20,961 bases of DNA from a virus. Of the stretch, positions 12,631-20,961 are shown piece by piece. Below the pieces are notes generated by a model, which searched no databases, was not told the origin of the DNA, and saw nothing but the letters and a program-made list of their open reading frames with translations. The DNA lies in the IMG/VR virus record IMGVR_UViG_3300031951_001445, positions 1 through 20,961 of that record. One strand, written 5' to 3'. Every line of letters begins with the position of its first letter. The first letter of the stretch is position 1. The position numbers were made by a program, and so were the translations under genes.

Positions 12631-13086
12631 ATGGCTCTAAAACCAGACCGTATAGAAGCTTATACTGATATTTCATTTTTCTGCAATACTACAGCAGAGC
12701 GCGGTGGTATCGTTTCACACGTTACTGGCGGTAGTGGCGTTAGTATGGACGATTCAAACGCAGTAGTTGCTTATTCAGCAACTGGAAGTGGCGTTAAACC
12801 AGCCGGTCTATTACTAAATGATGTTGTTAATATTGACTTAACAAGACAACACATCAATTGGTTCAAAGACGAGGTTCAAGTTGGTGGTAAGGTAATCGTT
12901 TTACGTCAAGGTCAAGTAACAACCAACATGCTTGAGAGCGTAGCTCCAACAATTGGTCAAGATGCTTACTGTGGCGTTAGTGGTTTACTAACAAATGCTT
13001 TGCCTACCAGTGGTGTTAAGGTCGGTCGTTTCCTAAGCACCAAAGATCCTGATGGCTATGTCAAAGTTGATATCAACATAACTTAA
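12631..13086 (+). CDS. Capsid decoration/stabilisation protein (head fibre-like)
   Basis: The 151-aa product is beta-rich with many Gly, Val and Thr and no Lys-rich or helical part. Segments such as GGIVSHVTGGSGVSM, VQVGGKVIVLRQGQVTTN and AYCGVSGLLTN suggest a compact beta barrel like those of phage decoration proteins. Its place between scaffold and major capsid genes is the classical one for such a protein, which would trimerise on the capsid surface. A GGGAGA ribosome site lies 6 bases before the ATG, and the gene starts 2 bp after the previous stop. Codons shift towards GGC/CGT/GGT, as in the next gene, consistent with high expression. Family identity is inferred from position and composition. 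Confidence 0.75.
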   Translation: MALKPDRIEAYTDISFFCNTTAERGGIVSHVTGGSGVSMDDSNAVVAYSATGSGVKPAGLLLNDVVNIDLTRQHINWFKDEVQVGGKVIVLRQGQVTTNMLESVAPTIGQDAYCGVSGLLTNALPTSGVKVGRFLSTKDPDGYVKVDINIT

Positions 13087-13106
13087 TTTTAAGGGAGAAG
13101 AAACTT

Positions 13107-14129
13107 ATGTCCACCAATCGTTTTGAACCAACACCAGAGCTTACTGACCTATTAGTTCGTTCTGGTTCACCAAGTAGAGAAGTATCAGTAGCAGCTTGTC
13201 ATGAGTTTGCTAAGGCCCTAGAGCTACCTCTTCGCAAAGGTTTGTTAAGCGGAGATATTCTAAATGGCATTTTTGAGCCAATTAAATTGGCCCCTGGTGC
13301 TACTCCAGAATTTCCACTTGACTTTTTAGCTCCAGGTTCTGAAAGAGATTTCGTAGCCTATACCATCCCAAATCACGGATATATTCCAGAGCGTCACGTT
13401 GAGAGCGATTACGTCATGGTTCCAACCTATGATATCGGCGCCTCAATCGATTATCTCTTAAAATATGCTCGTAATGCTCGTTGGGATGTTGTTGGTCGTG
13501 CTATGGAAGTTCTCGAAGGCTCATTTGTTAAGAAGATGAACGACGATGGCTGGCACACTCTATTAGCTGCTGGCGTTGATCGTAATATCGTAGTATTCGA
13601 TAGCGATGCATCAGTTGGTCAGTTTACTAAGCGTCTAGTAAGTCTCATGAAGACTGTTATGCGCAGAAACGGTGGCGGTAATTCTGCTAGTAATAATCGT
13701 GGTTTACTAACAGATCTTTATGTTTCACCAGAAGCAATGGAAGATATCCGCAATTGGGGTCTTGATCAAGTTGATGAGATTACTCGTCGTGAAATTTATG
13801 TAGCTGCTGATGGTACACTAAACCGTGTATTCGGAGTAAATCTACATGATCTAGATGAACTCGGAGAAGGTCAGGAATATCAACTATTTTATAGTAATAT
13901 TCTTGGTGGTACACTACCACAAAACTATAGTGGTTCAGATGACAAGGTCGAACTTGTTGTTGGTTTAGATCTTCGTAAGAGCGACAGCTTTATTATGCCA
14001 GTTCGTGAAGAAGTTCAAATTTTTGAAGATGAAACACTACATCGTCAAAAGAGAGCTGGTTATTATGGCTGGGCAGAGCAAGGCTTTGCTGTTCTAGATA
14101 ATCGTAGAGTACTACTTGGCGCTCTCTGA
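13107..14129 (+). CDS. Major capsid protein, HK97-type fold
   Basis: The 340-aa protein is expected to form the icosahedral shell. There is an N-terminal arm, then an E-loop-like stretch with FVAYTIPNHGYIPERHVESD, and a long helix (SIDYLLKYARNARWDVVGRA). After these come the A-domain-like FGVNLHDLDELGEGQEYQLF and the usual C-terminal EEVQIFEDETLHRQKRAGYY plus GWAEQGFAVLDNRRV, as in related large-phage capsid proteins. It has GGGAGAAG as ribosome site, lies directly downstream of the decoration gene and is followed by a strong terminator. Arg codons are mostly CGT here, unlike the AGA of the terminase and portal genes, which is typical of very highly translated genes. Confidence 0.93.
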   Translation: MSTNRFEPTPELTDLLVRSGSPSREVSVAACHEFAKALELPLRKGLLSGDILNGIFEPIKLAPGATPEFPLDFLAPGSERDFVAYTIPNHGYIPERHVESDYVMVPTYDIGASIDYLLKYARNARWDVVGRAMEVLEGSFVKKMNDDGWHTLLAAGVDRNIVVFDSDASVGQFTKRLVSLMKTVMRRNGGGNSASNNRGLLTDLYVSPEAMEDIRNWGLDQVDEITRREIYVAADGTLNRVFGVNLHDLDELGEGQEYQLFYSNILGGTLPQNYSGSDDKVELVVGLDLRKSDSFIMPVREEVQIFEDETLHRQKRAGYYGWAEQGFAVLDNRRVLLGAL

Positions 14130-14157
14130 TTTTTAAAGAACATACCATCAAATAAAG

Positions 14158-14188
14158 AAAGGCTGGCCTCGCGCCGGCCTTTTTTTTT
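14158..14188 (+). terminator. Strong intrinsic terminator after the major capsid gene
   Basis: A 10-bp stem AAAGGCTGGC / GCCGGCCTTT with one G-U pair and a 5-base loop (14168-14172) is followed by T-rich sequence (nine T in all, 14180-14188). It closes the capsid operon. Confidence 0.95.
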
Positions 14189-14219
14189 AGGTGTATTATA
14201 CTAATAACCTGATGCTTTT

Positions 14220-14249
14220 TTGATTTAATGCCCATAACTCTATTAATAT
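14220..14249 (+). promoter_or_regulatory. Possible promoter for the fibre genes
   Basis: TTGATT (14220-14225) and TAATAT (14244-14249) lie 18 bp apart after the terminator. The match is weak. The need for a promoter here is inferred from the terminator upstream. A second A/T-rich box (TATAAT, 14257-14262) abuts the start codon, too close to be a normal -10 for this gene. Confidence 0.35.
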
Positions 14250-14262
14250 AGTAGGATATAAT

Positions 14263-14664
14263 ATGGCAGCAAGTAAATATGATTTTCCTATAGAACAAGG
14301 TAGTTCTTTTAAACTTAGTTTAGTTTATAAAGATTCTGATGATAATGTGGTCGATTTAACTGGTTGGTGCTCCAGATTAATCTGGGTAACTAATACTGGT
14401 ACTACACAAGTATTTACAACAGAAAATGTAAATGATACTTCTTATAATTTTACAATAGATGGTACAAATGGTAAGATTATATTATTAATACCGGCCAATA
14501 CCACTAATTTATTTAATTTTTTTGGCGCAAAATATGACCTAGAATTACAAAGTCCCGAAGAGCTGTATGCTGGTGGCGGTAAATATACTATTAGATTATT
14601 ATATGGAGATATAGAAATAGTTAAAAGATATACCCGTTCTGGTACTGCTCTGGAGTGTCAATGA
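14263..14664 (+). CDS. Beta-rich virion structural protein (tail/baseplate type)
   Basis: The 133-aa product has the recurrent pattern of a small phage tail or baseplate family: [20 protein letters not shown], then DNVVDLTGW, then a [18 protein letters not shown] stretch, then YDLELQSP and a final [17 protein letters not shown]. It resembles an Ig-like or BppU-like beta sandwich, which in other phages lies next to fibre genes. I do not know its precise partner. The AGGA before the ATG is weak. Its stop overlaps the start of the collagen-like gene by 4 bp (ATGA), so the two should be translated together and may interact. Confidence 0.8.
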   Translation: MAASKYDFPIEQGSSFKLSLVYKDSDDNVVDLTGWCSRLIWVTNTGTTQVFTTENVNDTSYNFTIDGTNGKIILLIPANTTNLFNFFGAKYDLELQSPEELYAGGGKYTIRLLYGDIEIVKRYTRSGTALECQ

Positions 14665-17600
14665 GCGATTTTATATTGCAAATTATTGAACAAAATGTCA
14701 ATAAAATACAAATCGAAACTAGTATCATAGATGTAACTCCTACTAAAATAGAGATCGAGCAGTTTAATAATGTTAATGTTGATAATGCTTATATAGAGAA
14801 TATAATAGACAATGTCGAAATTCAGACATATGATTCTATTAATTTACAAATTACTGATACTGGTAAAATTTTAGCGGGAGATTTACCAGATAATATTCCA
14901 ATGAGTAAAATTATTGGAAATCTTCATTATACAAGAATAGATGATTTAGATAGTCATATTATAGATATTGCTGGTTCTGGTGGCGGAGGGGGAAATGGCT
15001 CCCAAGGTATACAGGGAATACAAGGAAAACAAGGTATTCAAGGAGCACAAGGGTCACAAGGTAGACAAGGAACTCAAGGATTATATGGAGTACAAGGTAT
15101 TCAAGGATCTCAAGGAGGAGGAGCCCAAGGAATTCAAGGTATACAAGGTTCTCAGGGTAGACAAGGTATTCAAGGAAGTATAGGGGCCGGATTACCAGGT
15201 TCTCAAGGAATTCAAGGAATTAGAGGTAACAGTGGTATACAGGGCTCAACTGGTTCCGGCAGTCAAGGAATACAAGGCATCCAGGGTAGACAGGGAATAA
15301 CAGGTAGGCAAGGAATTCAAGGGATCCAGGGAACCAATGGTGGCCAAGGTATTCAAGGAATTCAAGGAGTTCAGGGTATTCAAGGAAGTACTGGTATTGG
15401 ATCTCAAGGCGTACAAGGAATAATTGGTGCTTTATCTTGGACACCAAATTTTGTTGGAAATATAAGTCAATATGCTAGTAATTCTAACTCTTTTATTAAA
15501 ACCGTTAGTACCGCAACCGCACAGGTTTATTCTAGCGAAGGATATACGAACGGAGCGTTCTGTTCTGCCAAACTTTCTGCAACAGATTTTGCAGCAGCTT
15601 TTGGTTTAACTAGCGATCCTACAGCAAGCTCAGATTATTCTACAATAGATTATGCCTGGTATTTTCTTGGTAGCTATGCGCTCGTTATTGAAAATGGTGT
15701 GAGTAGTGATACTTATTTCTTTTCTTATACTTCATCAAATATTTTTTATATTACTTATGATGGTATTTATATAAGATATTGGGTAGACGGGGTTTTATAT
15801 AGAACTGTTCAAAGATCAATAGGTAGTCCATTATATTTTGATGGTATTCTTTATAATCTTAATAGTAGAATAGATTCTGTTTCTTTTGGACCAATGGCTC
15901 AGTCTGGTAGTCAAGGATTACAAGGCATACAAGGCATTCAAGGTAGACAAGGAGTTCAAGGCATTCAAGGATTAGGAAGTCAGGGTATTCAAGGACTTCA
16001 AGGAAGACAAGGTGTCCAAGGTATCCAAGGTCCGCAAGGAACACAAGGCATTCAAGGCTCTCAAGGTACTCAAGGTTCACAAGGCATTCAAGGTATTCAA
16101 GGTATTCAAGGAATTACTGGCAGTCAGGGAGTACAAGGAGTTCAAGGTATTCAAGGTAGACAGGGTATCCAAGGTATTCAAGGAATTACTGGCGGTCAGG
16201 GGATACAGGGCATACAGGGAGTACAAGGTATTCAAGGTCCACAAGGCATTCAAGGAGTTCAAGGAGTTACTGGCAGTCAGGGAGTACAAGGCATTCAGGG
16301 TAGACAAGGAATTCAAGGTATATCAGGATCATTTGCTGGACAAGGTATACAAGGAATTCAAGGCTCACAAGGATTACAAGGAATTCAAGGATTATTAGGT
16401 GATCAAGGTATTCAAGGAGTTCAAGGGATAACTGGTAGCCAGGGTAGTCAAGGAATTCAAGGAATTCTTGGTAATCAAGGAATTCAAGGCATACAAGGAA
16501 TAGACGGTGCTTTTGCCGGACAAGGTATACAAGGAGTTCAGGGAATTCAAGGTATTGGTTCACAGGGAATACAAGGTTCTCAAGGACTTGACGGAGCATT
16601 TGCCGGACAAGGCATTCAAGGTCCGCAAGGAGTTCAAGGACTTCAAGGAGCACAAGGTTTTATTGGTAACCAAGGAGTTCAAGGATTACAAGGAATTCAA
16701 GGAACTGATGGAAGTCAAGGACTACTTGGAAATCAAGGGACTCAGGGAATCCAAGGAGTCCAAGGAATTCTTGGTAATCAAGGCTTACAAGGAATTCAAG
16801 GAATTATTGGAGCTCAAGGCGCTCAAGGAATTCAAGGTATTCAAGGTAGACAGGGTATTCAAGGAGTTCAAGGTCCACAAGGAGTTCAAGGAATTCAAGG
16901 AAACGATGGAGCTTTTGCTGGACAAGGTATTCAAGGAATTCAAGGCAGACAAGGTATTCAAGGAATAACTGGAGGTCAGGGAGTTCAAGGTATCCAGGGG
17001 AATACTGGAAGCGCTGGAAGTCAGGGAATTCAAGGAATTCAAGGAAGACAAGGAATTCAAGGAGTACAAGGAAATGATGGAGCTTTTGCTGGACAAGGTA
17101 TTCAAGGAATTCAAGGCAGACAAGGTATTCAAGGAGTTAGAGGAGCCCCAACATGGACACCGAATATTACTGGCGCAGGAACACTTACCCAGTCCTCAAC
17201 TGAACCAAGTACTTTTAATCACCCCATAAATGATGGAACATGTCAAGTATATTCATCTGAAGGATACACAAGAGGAGCATTTTGTTCTGCATCTGTTACT
17301 GGTAGTTCTAATTTTGGTATTTTTGCATTTGGTTTAAATAGTGATCCAACAACAGATGTAAATATGGAAAGTATAGATTATTGTTTTTATTGTATTGTTG
17401 GCAATATAAATTCTACTACTGTTGAAATAGCAATATATGAAAATGGTACGCTTAGAACATATCCGGGCAATGTTACAAGTACTTCCACTCTTGCTATTAC
17501 ATATGATGGAAGTAATATTAGGTATTTAGTAAATGGTACTGTTGTAAGAACTGTTGCTAGAAGTATTGGATCGGCCCTTTATTTTGATTCAGCTTTTTAC

Positions 17601-20600
17601 CAGATATCCACTTTAAGTTCTGTTGTTTTCGGGCCTATGGGAGAAATAGGCAGTCAGGGAATCCAAGGTATCCAAGGAATTCAGGGCATAACTGGCACTC
17701 AGGGTGCTCAAGGAATCCAAGGAGTACAAGGAAACTCTGGAAGCTCTGGAGCTCAAGGAGTTCAGGGTATTCAAGGTAGACAAGGCTTACAAGGTATTCA
17801 AGGAAATTCTGGCAGTTCTGGAAGTCAAGGCATTCAAGGTAGTTCTGGAAGCTCTGGGAACCAAGGAATTCAAGGAATTCAAGGAAGACAGGGTATTCAA
17901 GGTATACAAGGATCACAAGGAAATACTGGAACTCAAGGAATTCAAGGTATTTTTGGAGCTTTATGTTGGACACCAGTATTTAGCGGAGATGTCGCACAAT
18001 CTTCTAGTAGTACAAATAGTTTTATAAAAACAGTTAGCAATGGTACAGCATCGGTTTACTCCCAAGAAGGATACACAAGAGGAGTATTTTTCTCTGCAAA
18101 ACCATCTAATAATAATGTTGTAACAGCTTTTGGATTAACCAGCGATCCTACTGCAAGTGCCAATTACGACACTATAGATTATGCTTGGTATTGCTACAAT
18201 AGTGGAGCTGCTGGCATATTTGAAAATGGAGTTATACCAGTTGTAGTATCCGTTTCCTATTCATCGTCAACAGTGTTCTCTATTACTTATGATGGAGCAA
18301 ATATTAGATATTGGGCAGATGGTGTCCTATACAGAACGGTAGCTAGAGCAATTGGTAGTCCATTATATTTTGACTCATCAGTCTATACATTAAATACTGG
18401 TATAAATTCAGTTACTTTTGGACCTATGGGTGAAGTCGGAACTCAGGGGATTCAAGGTATTCAAGGAAGTATTGGTAGTCAAGGAGTTCAAGGAATTCAA
18501 GGAAGCTCAGGAAGTCAGGGTATTCAAGGAGTTCAAGGCAGACAAGGCTTACAGGGTATTCAAGGAAGTTCTGGCAGCGCTGGAAGTCAAGGTGTTCAAG
18601 GTATTCAGGGTAGTAGCGGAAGCATTGGAAGTCAAGGCACTCAGGGCATTCAAGGTAGCGCTGGAAGTTCGGGAAGCCAAGGTATTCAAGGTATTCAAGG
18701 TATTCAAGGAATAACGGGTAGTCAGGGTAGTCAAGGTTTACAAGGTATTCAAGGAATAATCGGAAGTCAGGGCGTTCAAGGTATTCAAGGACTTACTGGA
18801 GGTCAGGGCATACAAGGTATTCAAGGTCCACAAGGCATTCAAGGTATTCAAGGAATAACTGGAAGTCAGGGAGTTCAAGGCATTCAAGGACTTTACGGAA
18901 GTCAAGGACTACAAGGTATTCAAGGAGGTCAAGGTAGCCAAGGAATACAAGGTGTTCAAGGAACCACAGGTTTAAATGGATTAAGTACTGGAGCGAATTT
19001 TTTCTTAAGCTCTTCTGTAACACAATTTAACTCCTATAAACAACTATCAAAAACACCAAGCGGCGCAGGATCTCAAACAATATCAATAAATTTAGCCGGT
19101 CTTGAACAAAATAGATTAGTAGCATCATATATTACAGATGTTAATGAACCAAATGCATACCTTGTTCCTCCTGGTATTTGGCATTTATATAGCTATTTAA
19201 CAAAACCAACACCTAATAGTAATGTTACATATTATTATACAGTTAGTAAATATCCAATTGGTGGCCCAGAAACACTACTGGTAACGTCAGATACTGTTCA
19301 AATAGGCTGGGATACTGATAATACTACTCCAGTAGAAACTAAGAGTAACGCTGTTATAGCAACTAATAGTTTAAATCTCACCGATAGAATAGTTATTAAT
19401 ATTTATCTGAATAATAATGATAATAATACTAGATTAACCACATTTTATACAGAAGATGCTCATTATTCTTATTTAGTAAGTACTTTTTCTACTCCGGGTG
19501 TTCAAGGCATCCAGGGCATACAAGGTATTCAAGGAATAACTGGCAGTCAGGGCGTTCAAGGCATTCAAGGTCCACAAGGCATTCAAGGTATTCAAGGAAT
19601 AACTGGCAGTCAGGGCGTTCAAGGCATTCAAGGTCCACAAGGCATTCAAGGTATTCAAGGAATTACTGGCAGTCAAGGAGTACAAGGCGTTCAAGGCATT
19701 CAAGGTTCACAAGGCATTCAAGGTATTCAAGGAATAACTGGCAGTCAGGGCGTTCAAGGCATTCAAGGTCCACAAGGACTACAAGGTATTCAAGGAATAA
19801 CTGGCAGTCAGGGCGTTCAAGGCATTCAAGGTTCACAAGGCATTCAAGGTATTCAAGGAATAACTGGCAGTCAAGGAGTACAAGGCGTTCAAGGCATTCA
19901 AAGTTCACAAGGCATTCAAGGTATTCAAGGAATAACTGGCAGTCAGGGAGTACAAGGTATTCAAGGTCCACAAGGCATTCAAGGTATTCAAGGAATAACT
20001 GGCAGTCAAGGAGTACAAGGCGTTCAAGGCATTCAAGGTTCACAAGGCATTCAAGGTATTCAAGGAATAACTGGCAGTCAGGGCGTTCAAGGCATTCAAG
20101 GTCCACAAGGCATTCAAGGTATTCAAGGAATAACTGGCAGTCAAGGAGTACAAGGCGTTCAAGGCATTCAAGGTTCACAAGGCATTCAAGGTATTCAAGG
20201 AATAACTGGCAGTCAGGGAATTCAAGGCATTCAAGGTTCACAAGGCATTCAAGGTATTCAAGGAATAACTGGCAGTCAGGGCGTTCAAGGCATTCAAGGT
20301 CCACAAGGACTACAAGGTATTCAAGGAATAACTGGCAGTCAAGGAGTACAAGGTATTCAAGGTCCACAAGGACTACAAGGTATTCAAGGAATTACTGGCA
20401 GTCAAGGAGTACAAGGCGTTCAAGGCATTCAAGGTTCACAAGGCATTCAAGGTATTCAAGGAATAACTGGCAGTCAGGGAGTACAAGGTATTCAAGGTCC
20501 ACAAGGCATTCAAGGTATTCAAGGAATAACTGGCAGTCAAGGAGTACAAGGCGTTCAAGGCATTCAAGGTCCACAAGGACTACAAGGTATTCAAGGAATA

Positions 20601-20961
20601 ACTGGCAGTCAGGGAATTCAAGGCATTCAAGGTCCACAAGGACTACAAGGTATTCAAGGAATAACTGGCAGTCAGGGCGTTCAAGGTATTCAAGGAAGAC
20701 AGGGCATTCAAGGTATTCAAGGAATTACTGGCAGTCAGGGAATTCAAGGCATTCAAGGTTCACAAGGCATTCAAGGTATTCAAGGAATAACTGGCAGTCA
20801 GGGAGTACAAGGTATTCAAGGTCCACAAGGACTACAAGGTATTCAAGGAATTACTGGCAGTCAAGGAGTACAAGGCGTTCAGGGTATACAAGGTCCACAA
20901 GGACTACAAGGTATTCAAGGAATAACTGGCAGTCAGGGAATTCAAGGCATTCAAGGTCCAC
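14661..20961 (+). CDS. Giant collagen-like tail fibre protein, C-terminus beyond the window
   Basis: One open frame without a stop runs for 2,100 codons to the last base. Residues 1-104 form a helical/beta N-terminal domain, probably the virion attachment. Five Gly-X-Y stretches follow, rich in Gln and Ile (GIQGIQG, GSQG, GPQG) after a short poly-Gly linker (105-112). They span about residues 113-254, 414-828, 993-1098, 1257-1438 and 1613-2100+. They alternate with three homologous globular domains (255-413, 829-992, 1099-1256) and one unrelated domain (1439-1612). Collagen triplets in phage fibres form trimeric shafts, and the domains between them may bind surface glycans. Pro is rare, so stability would come from Gln and Thr. 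I checked the frame across all domain borders. Long ORFs on the opposite strand are by-products of the repeats. Confidence 0.95.
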   Translation, partial: MSDFILQIIEQNVNKIQIETSIIDVTPTKIEIEQFNNVNVDNAYIENIIDNVEIQTYDSINLQITDTGKILAGDLPDNIPMSKIIGNLHYTRIDDLDSHIIDIAGSGGGGGNGSQGIQGIQGKQGIQGAQGSQGRQGTQGLYGVQGIQGSQGGGAQGIQGIQGSQGRQGIQGSIGAGLPGSQGIQGIRGNSGIQGSTGSGSQGIQGIQGRQGITGRQGIQGIQGTNGGQGIQGIQGVQGIQGSTGIGSQGVQGIIGALSWTPNFVGNISQYASNSNSFIKTVSTATAQVYSSEGYTNGAFCSAKLSATDFAAAFGLTSDPTASSDYSTIDYAWYFLGSYALVIENGVSSDTYFFSYTSSNIFYITYDGIYIRYWVDGVLYRTVQRSIGSPLYFDGILYNLNSRIDSVSFGPMAQSGSQGLQGIQGIQGRQGVQGIQGLGSQGIQGLQGRQGVQGIQGPQGTQGIQGSQGTQGSQGIQGIQGIQGITGSQGVQGVQGIQGRQGIQGIQGITGGQGIQGIQGVQGIQGPQGIQGVQGVTGSQGVQGIQGRQGIQGISGSFAGQGIQGIQGSQGLQGIQGLLGDQGIQGVQGITGSQGSQGIQGILGNQGIQGIQGIDGAFAGQGIQGVQGIQGIGSQGIQGSQGLDGAFAGQGIQGPQGVQGLQGAQGFIGNQGVQGLQGIQGTDGSQGLLGNQGTQGIQGVQGILGNQGLQGIQGIIGAQGAQGIQGIQGRQGIQGVQGPQGVQGIQGNDGAFAGQGIQGIQGRQGIQGITGGQGVQGIQGNTGSAGSQGIQGIQGRQGIQGVQGNDGAFAGQGIQGIQGRQGIQGVRGAPTWTPNITGAGTLTQSSTEPSTFNHPINDGTCQVYSSEGYTRGAFCSASVTGSSNFGIFAFGLNSDPTTDVNMESIDYCFYCIVGNINSTTVEIAIYENGTLRTYPGNVTSTSTLAITYDGSNIRYLVNGTVVRTVARSIGSALYFDSAFYQISTLSSVVFGPMGEIGSQGIQGIQGIQGITGTQGAQGIQGVQGNSGSSGAQGVQGIQGRQGLQGIQGNSGSSGSQGIQGSSGSSGNQGIQGIQGRQGIQGIQGSQGNTGTQGIQGIFGALCWTPVFSGDVAQSSSSTNSFIKTVSNGTASVYSQEGYTRGVFFSAKPSNNNVVTAFGLTSDPTASANYDTIDYAWYCYNSGAAGIFENGVIPVVVSVSYSSSTVFSITYDGANIRYWADGVLYRTVARAIGSPLYFDSSVYTLNTGINSVTFGPMGEVGTQGIQGIQGSIGSQGVQGIQGSSGSQGIQGVQGRQGLQGIQGSSGSAGSQGVQGIQGSSGSIGSQGTQGIQGSAGSSGSQGIQGIQGIQGITGSQGSQGLQGIQGIIGSQGVQGIQGLTGGQGIQGIQGPQGIQGIQGITGSQGVQGIQGLYGSQGLQGIQGGQGSQGIQGVQGTTGLNGLSTGANFFLSSSVTQFNSYKQLSKTPSGAGSQTISINLAGLEQNRLVASYITDVNEPNAYLVPPGIWHLYSYLTKPTPNSNVTYYYTVSKYPIGGPETLLVTSDTVQIGWDTDNTTPVETKSNAVIATNSLNLTDRIVINIYLNNNDNNTRLTTFYTEDAHYSYLVSTFSTPGVQGIQGIQGIQGITGSQGVQGIQGPQGIQGIQGITGSQGVQGIQGPQGIQGIQGITGSQGVQGVQGIQGSQGIQGIQGITGSQGVQGIQGPQGLQGIQGITGSQGVQGIQGSQGIQGIQGITGSQGVQGVQGIQSSQGIQGIQGITGSQGVQGIQGPQGIQGIQGITGSQGVQGVQGIQGSQGIQGIQGITGSQGVQGIQGPQGIQGIQGITGSQGVQGVQGIQGSQGIQGIQGITGSQGIQGIQGSQGIQGIQGITGSQGVQGIQGPQGLQGIQGITGSQGVQGIQGPQGLQGIQGITGSQGVQGVQGIQGSQGIQGIQGITGSQGVQGIQGPQGIQGIQGITGSQGVQGVQGIQGPQGLQGIQGITGSQGIQGIQGPQGLQGIQGITGSQGVQGIQGRQGIQGIQGITGSQGIQGIQGSQGIQGIQGITGSQGVQGIQGPQGLQGIQGITGSQGVQGVQGIQGPQGLQGIQGITGSQGIQGIQGP
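14973..15425 (+). repeat. Collagen-like repeat stretch 1
   Basis: Starts with a Gly-rich linker (GSGGGGGNG) and continues as Gly-X-Y with Gln in most Y positions. The frame is the same as in the whole gene. Confidence 0.9.
15426..15899 (+). other. Globular domain 1 of the fibre
   Basis: About 158 residues starting LSWTPNFVG and ending near FGPMAQSG, with [30 protein letters not shown] and [13 protein letters not shown]. It is homologous to domains 2 and 3. The pattern suggests a jelly-roll lectin-like (concanavalin/SPRY-type) fold, which is inferred from these strand signatures. Confidence 0.8.
15900..17144 (+). repeat. Collagen-like repeat stretch 2 (longest complete one)
   Basis: About 415 residues of Gly-X-Y triplets. 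Inserts such as DGAFAGQG recur (near 16506, 16592, 16905 and 17076), which suggests internal duplication. Confidence 0.9.
17145..17640 (+). other. Globular domain 2 of the fibre
   Basis: Begins [10 protein letters not shown] and ends in a SVVFGPMGE block. [14 protein letters not shown] and [19 protein letters not shown] align with domains 1 and 3, and the N-terminal part is somewhat longer and diverged. This is the least similar copy of the three. Confidence 0.78.
17641..17954 (+). repeat. Collagen-like repeat stretch 3
   Basis: Short Gly-X-Y stretch with several GSSGSSG-like triplets in place of GIQ. Confidence 0.88.
17955..18432 (+). other. Globular domain 3 of the fibre
   Basis: Starts [11 protein letters not shown], with [31 protein letters not shown] and [19 protein letters not shown], and ends SVTFGPMGE. 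Closest to domain 1 in sequence. Confidence 0.8.
18433..18974 (+). repeat. Collagen-like repeat stretch 4
   Basis: Gly-X-Y triplets, at first with GSSGS elements, then passing into the [10 protein letters not shown] pattern that later dominates stretch 5. Confidence 0.88.
18975..19496 (+). other. Globular domain 4 of the fibre (unrelated fold)
   Basis: About 174 residues without similarity to domains 1-3. It begins [19 protein letters not shown], has [14 protein letters not shown] and [17 protein letters not shown], and ends [13 protein letters not shown]. The regular beta-strand pattern of polar and hydrophobic residues suggests a beta sandwich. No family is assigned. Confidence 0.75.
19497..20961 (+). 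repeat. Homogeneous 63/72-bp tandem array (collagen-like stretch 5)
   Basis: The mark ACTGGCAGTCA occurs 22 times from 19539 to 20925, with spacing of only 63 or 72 bp (14 and 7 intervals). Each unit is 7 or 8 Gly-X-Y triplets, containing [10 protein letters not shown] and GIQG with GPQ, GSQ or GLQ. The array runs off the window. Copy number is probably variable by unequal recombination. One Gly is replaced by Ser at codon 1748 (19902-19904). Confidence 0.95.

Noticed and set aside
14968-18714. Plus-strand ORFs in other frames (Lys/Glu/Phe/Val-rich, such as FKVFKE)
   Set aside because: These are shifted readings of the same repeat and end at globular domains, while the collagen frame continues through them.
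15220-20637. Many long minus-strand ORFs rich in Leu, Glu, Tyr and Cys, up to 234 codons
   Set aside because: They are the reverse reading of the Gly-X-Gln repeats, whose codons contain no stop in that frame. They have no ribosome sites, and the + frame is continuous through the whole region.
19497-20961. CRISPR-like regular spacing
   Set aside because: Repeats are contiguous without unique spacers and encode in-frame Gly-X-Y triplets.

Overview
The window looks like part of the genome of a tailed bacteriophage (Caudoviricetes). It holds a full capsid and packaging gene set on the + strand: large terminase, portal, prohead protease with scaffold, decoration protein, HK97-type major capsid protein. 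The host cannot be fixed from the sequence. Sigma70-type TTGACA/TATAAT promoters and purine-rich ribosome sites show a bacterial host, and no host gene is present.

Region 1 (1-3700, minus strand, GC-richer). This is a dense row of ten small genes plus one 30-codon ORF, nearly all with their own strong promoter. Only two belong to families I recognise: an HU/IHF-type DNA-binding protein and a widespread phage protein of unknown function with a GNNTY/LNSGGW signature. Two are extremely acidic. Six copies (E1-E6) of a ~90-bp intergenic element divide the row into one- or two-gene cassettes. Each element holds two imperfect dyads around a GC-rich core. The promoters fall into two classes with different flanking motifs. 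The arrangement resembles an early or host-takeover region built from exchangeable regulatory cassettes, comparable in concept to the PeSL elements (early promoter plus stem-loop) of T4-type phages.

Region 2 (3700-4486). A strong intrinsic terminator ends a two-gene minus-strand operon. It encodes a small DNA-binding protein with an AT-hook-like tail and a Tyr-rich protein with a signal peptide. A divergent sigma70-like promoter at 4425-4452 drives the + strand.

Region 3 (4487-14129, + strand, AT-rich). Tightly packed, often overlapping genes encode a 61-aa protein, a sigma-70 region-2-like protein with a four-Cys cluster, a helix-turn-helix/coiled-coil protein (possible small terminase), an HNH nuclease, an ERCC4-type nuclease, TerL, portal, prohead protease with a probable nested scaffold start, decoration protein and major capsid protein. 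A strong terminator follows the capsid gene.

Region 4 (14190-20961). A 133-aa beta-rich structural protein overlaps by 4 bp the start of one uninterrupted reading frame that runs off the window (>2,100 codons). It encodes a giant collagen-like fibre: an N-terminal domain, five Gly-X-Y stretches rich in Gln, three homologous globular domains and a fourth unrelated one. Its last ~1.4 kb is a nearly homogeneous array of 63- and 72-bp DNA repeats.
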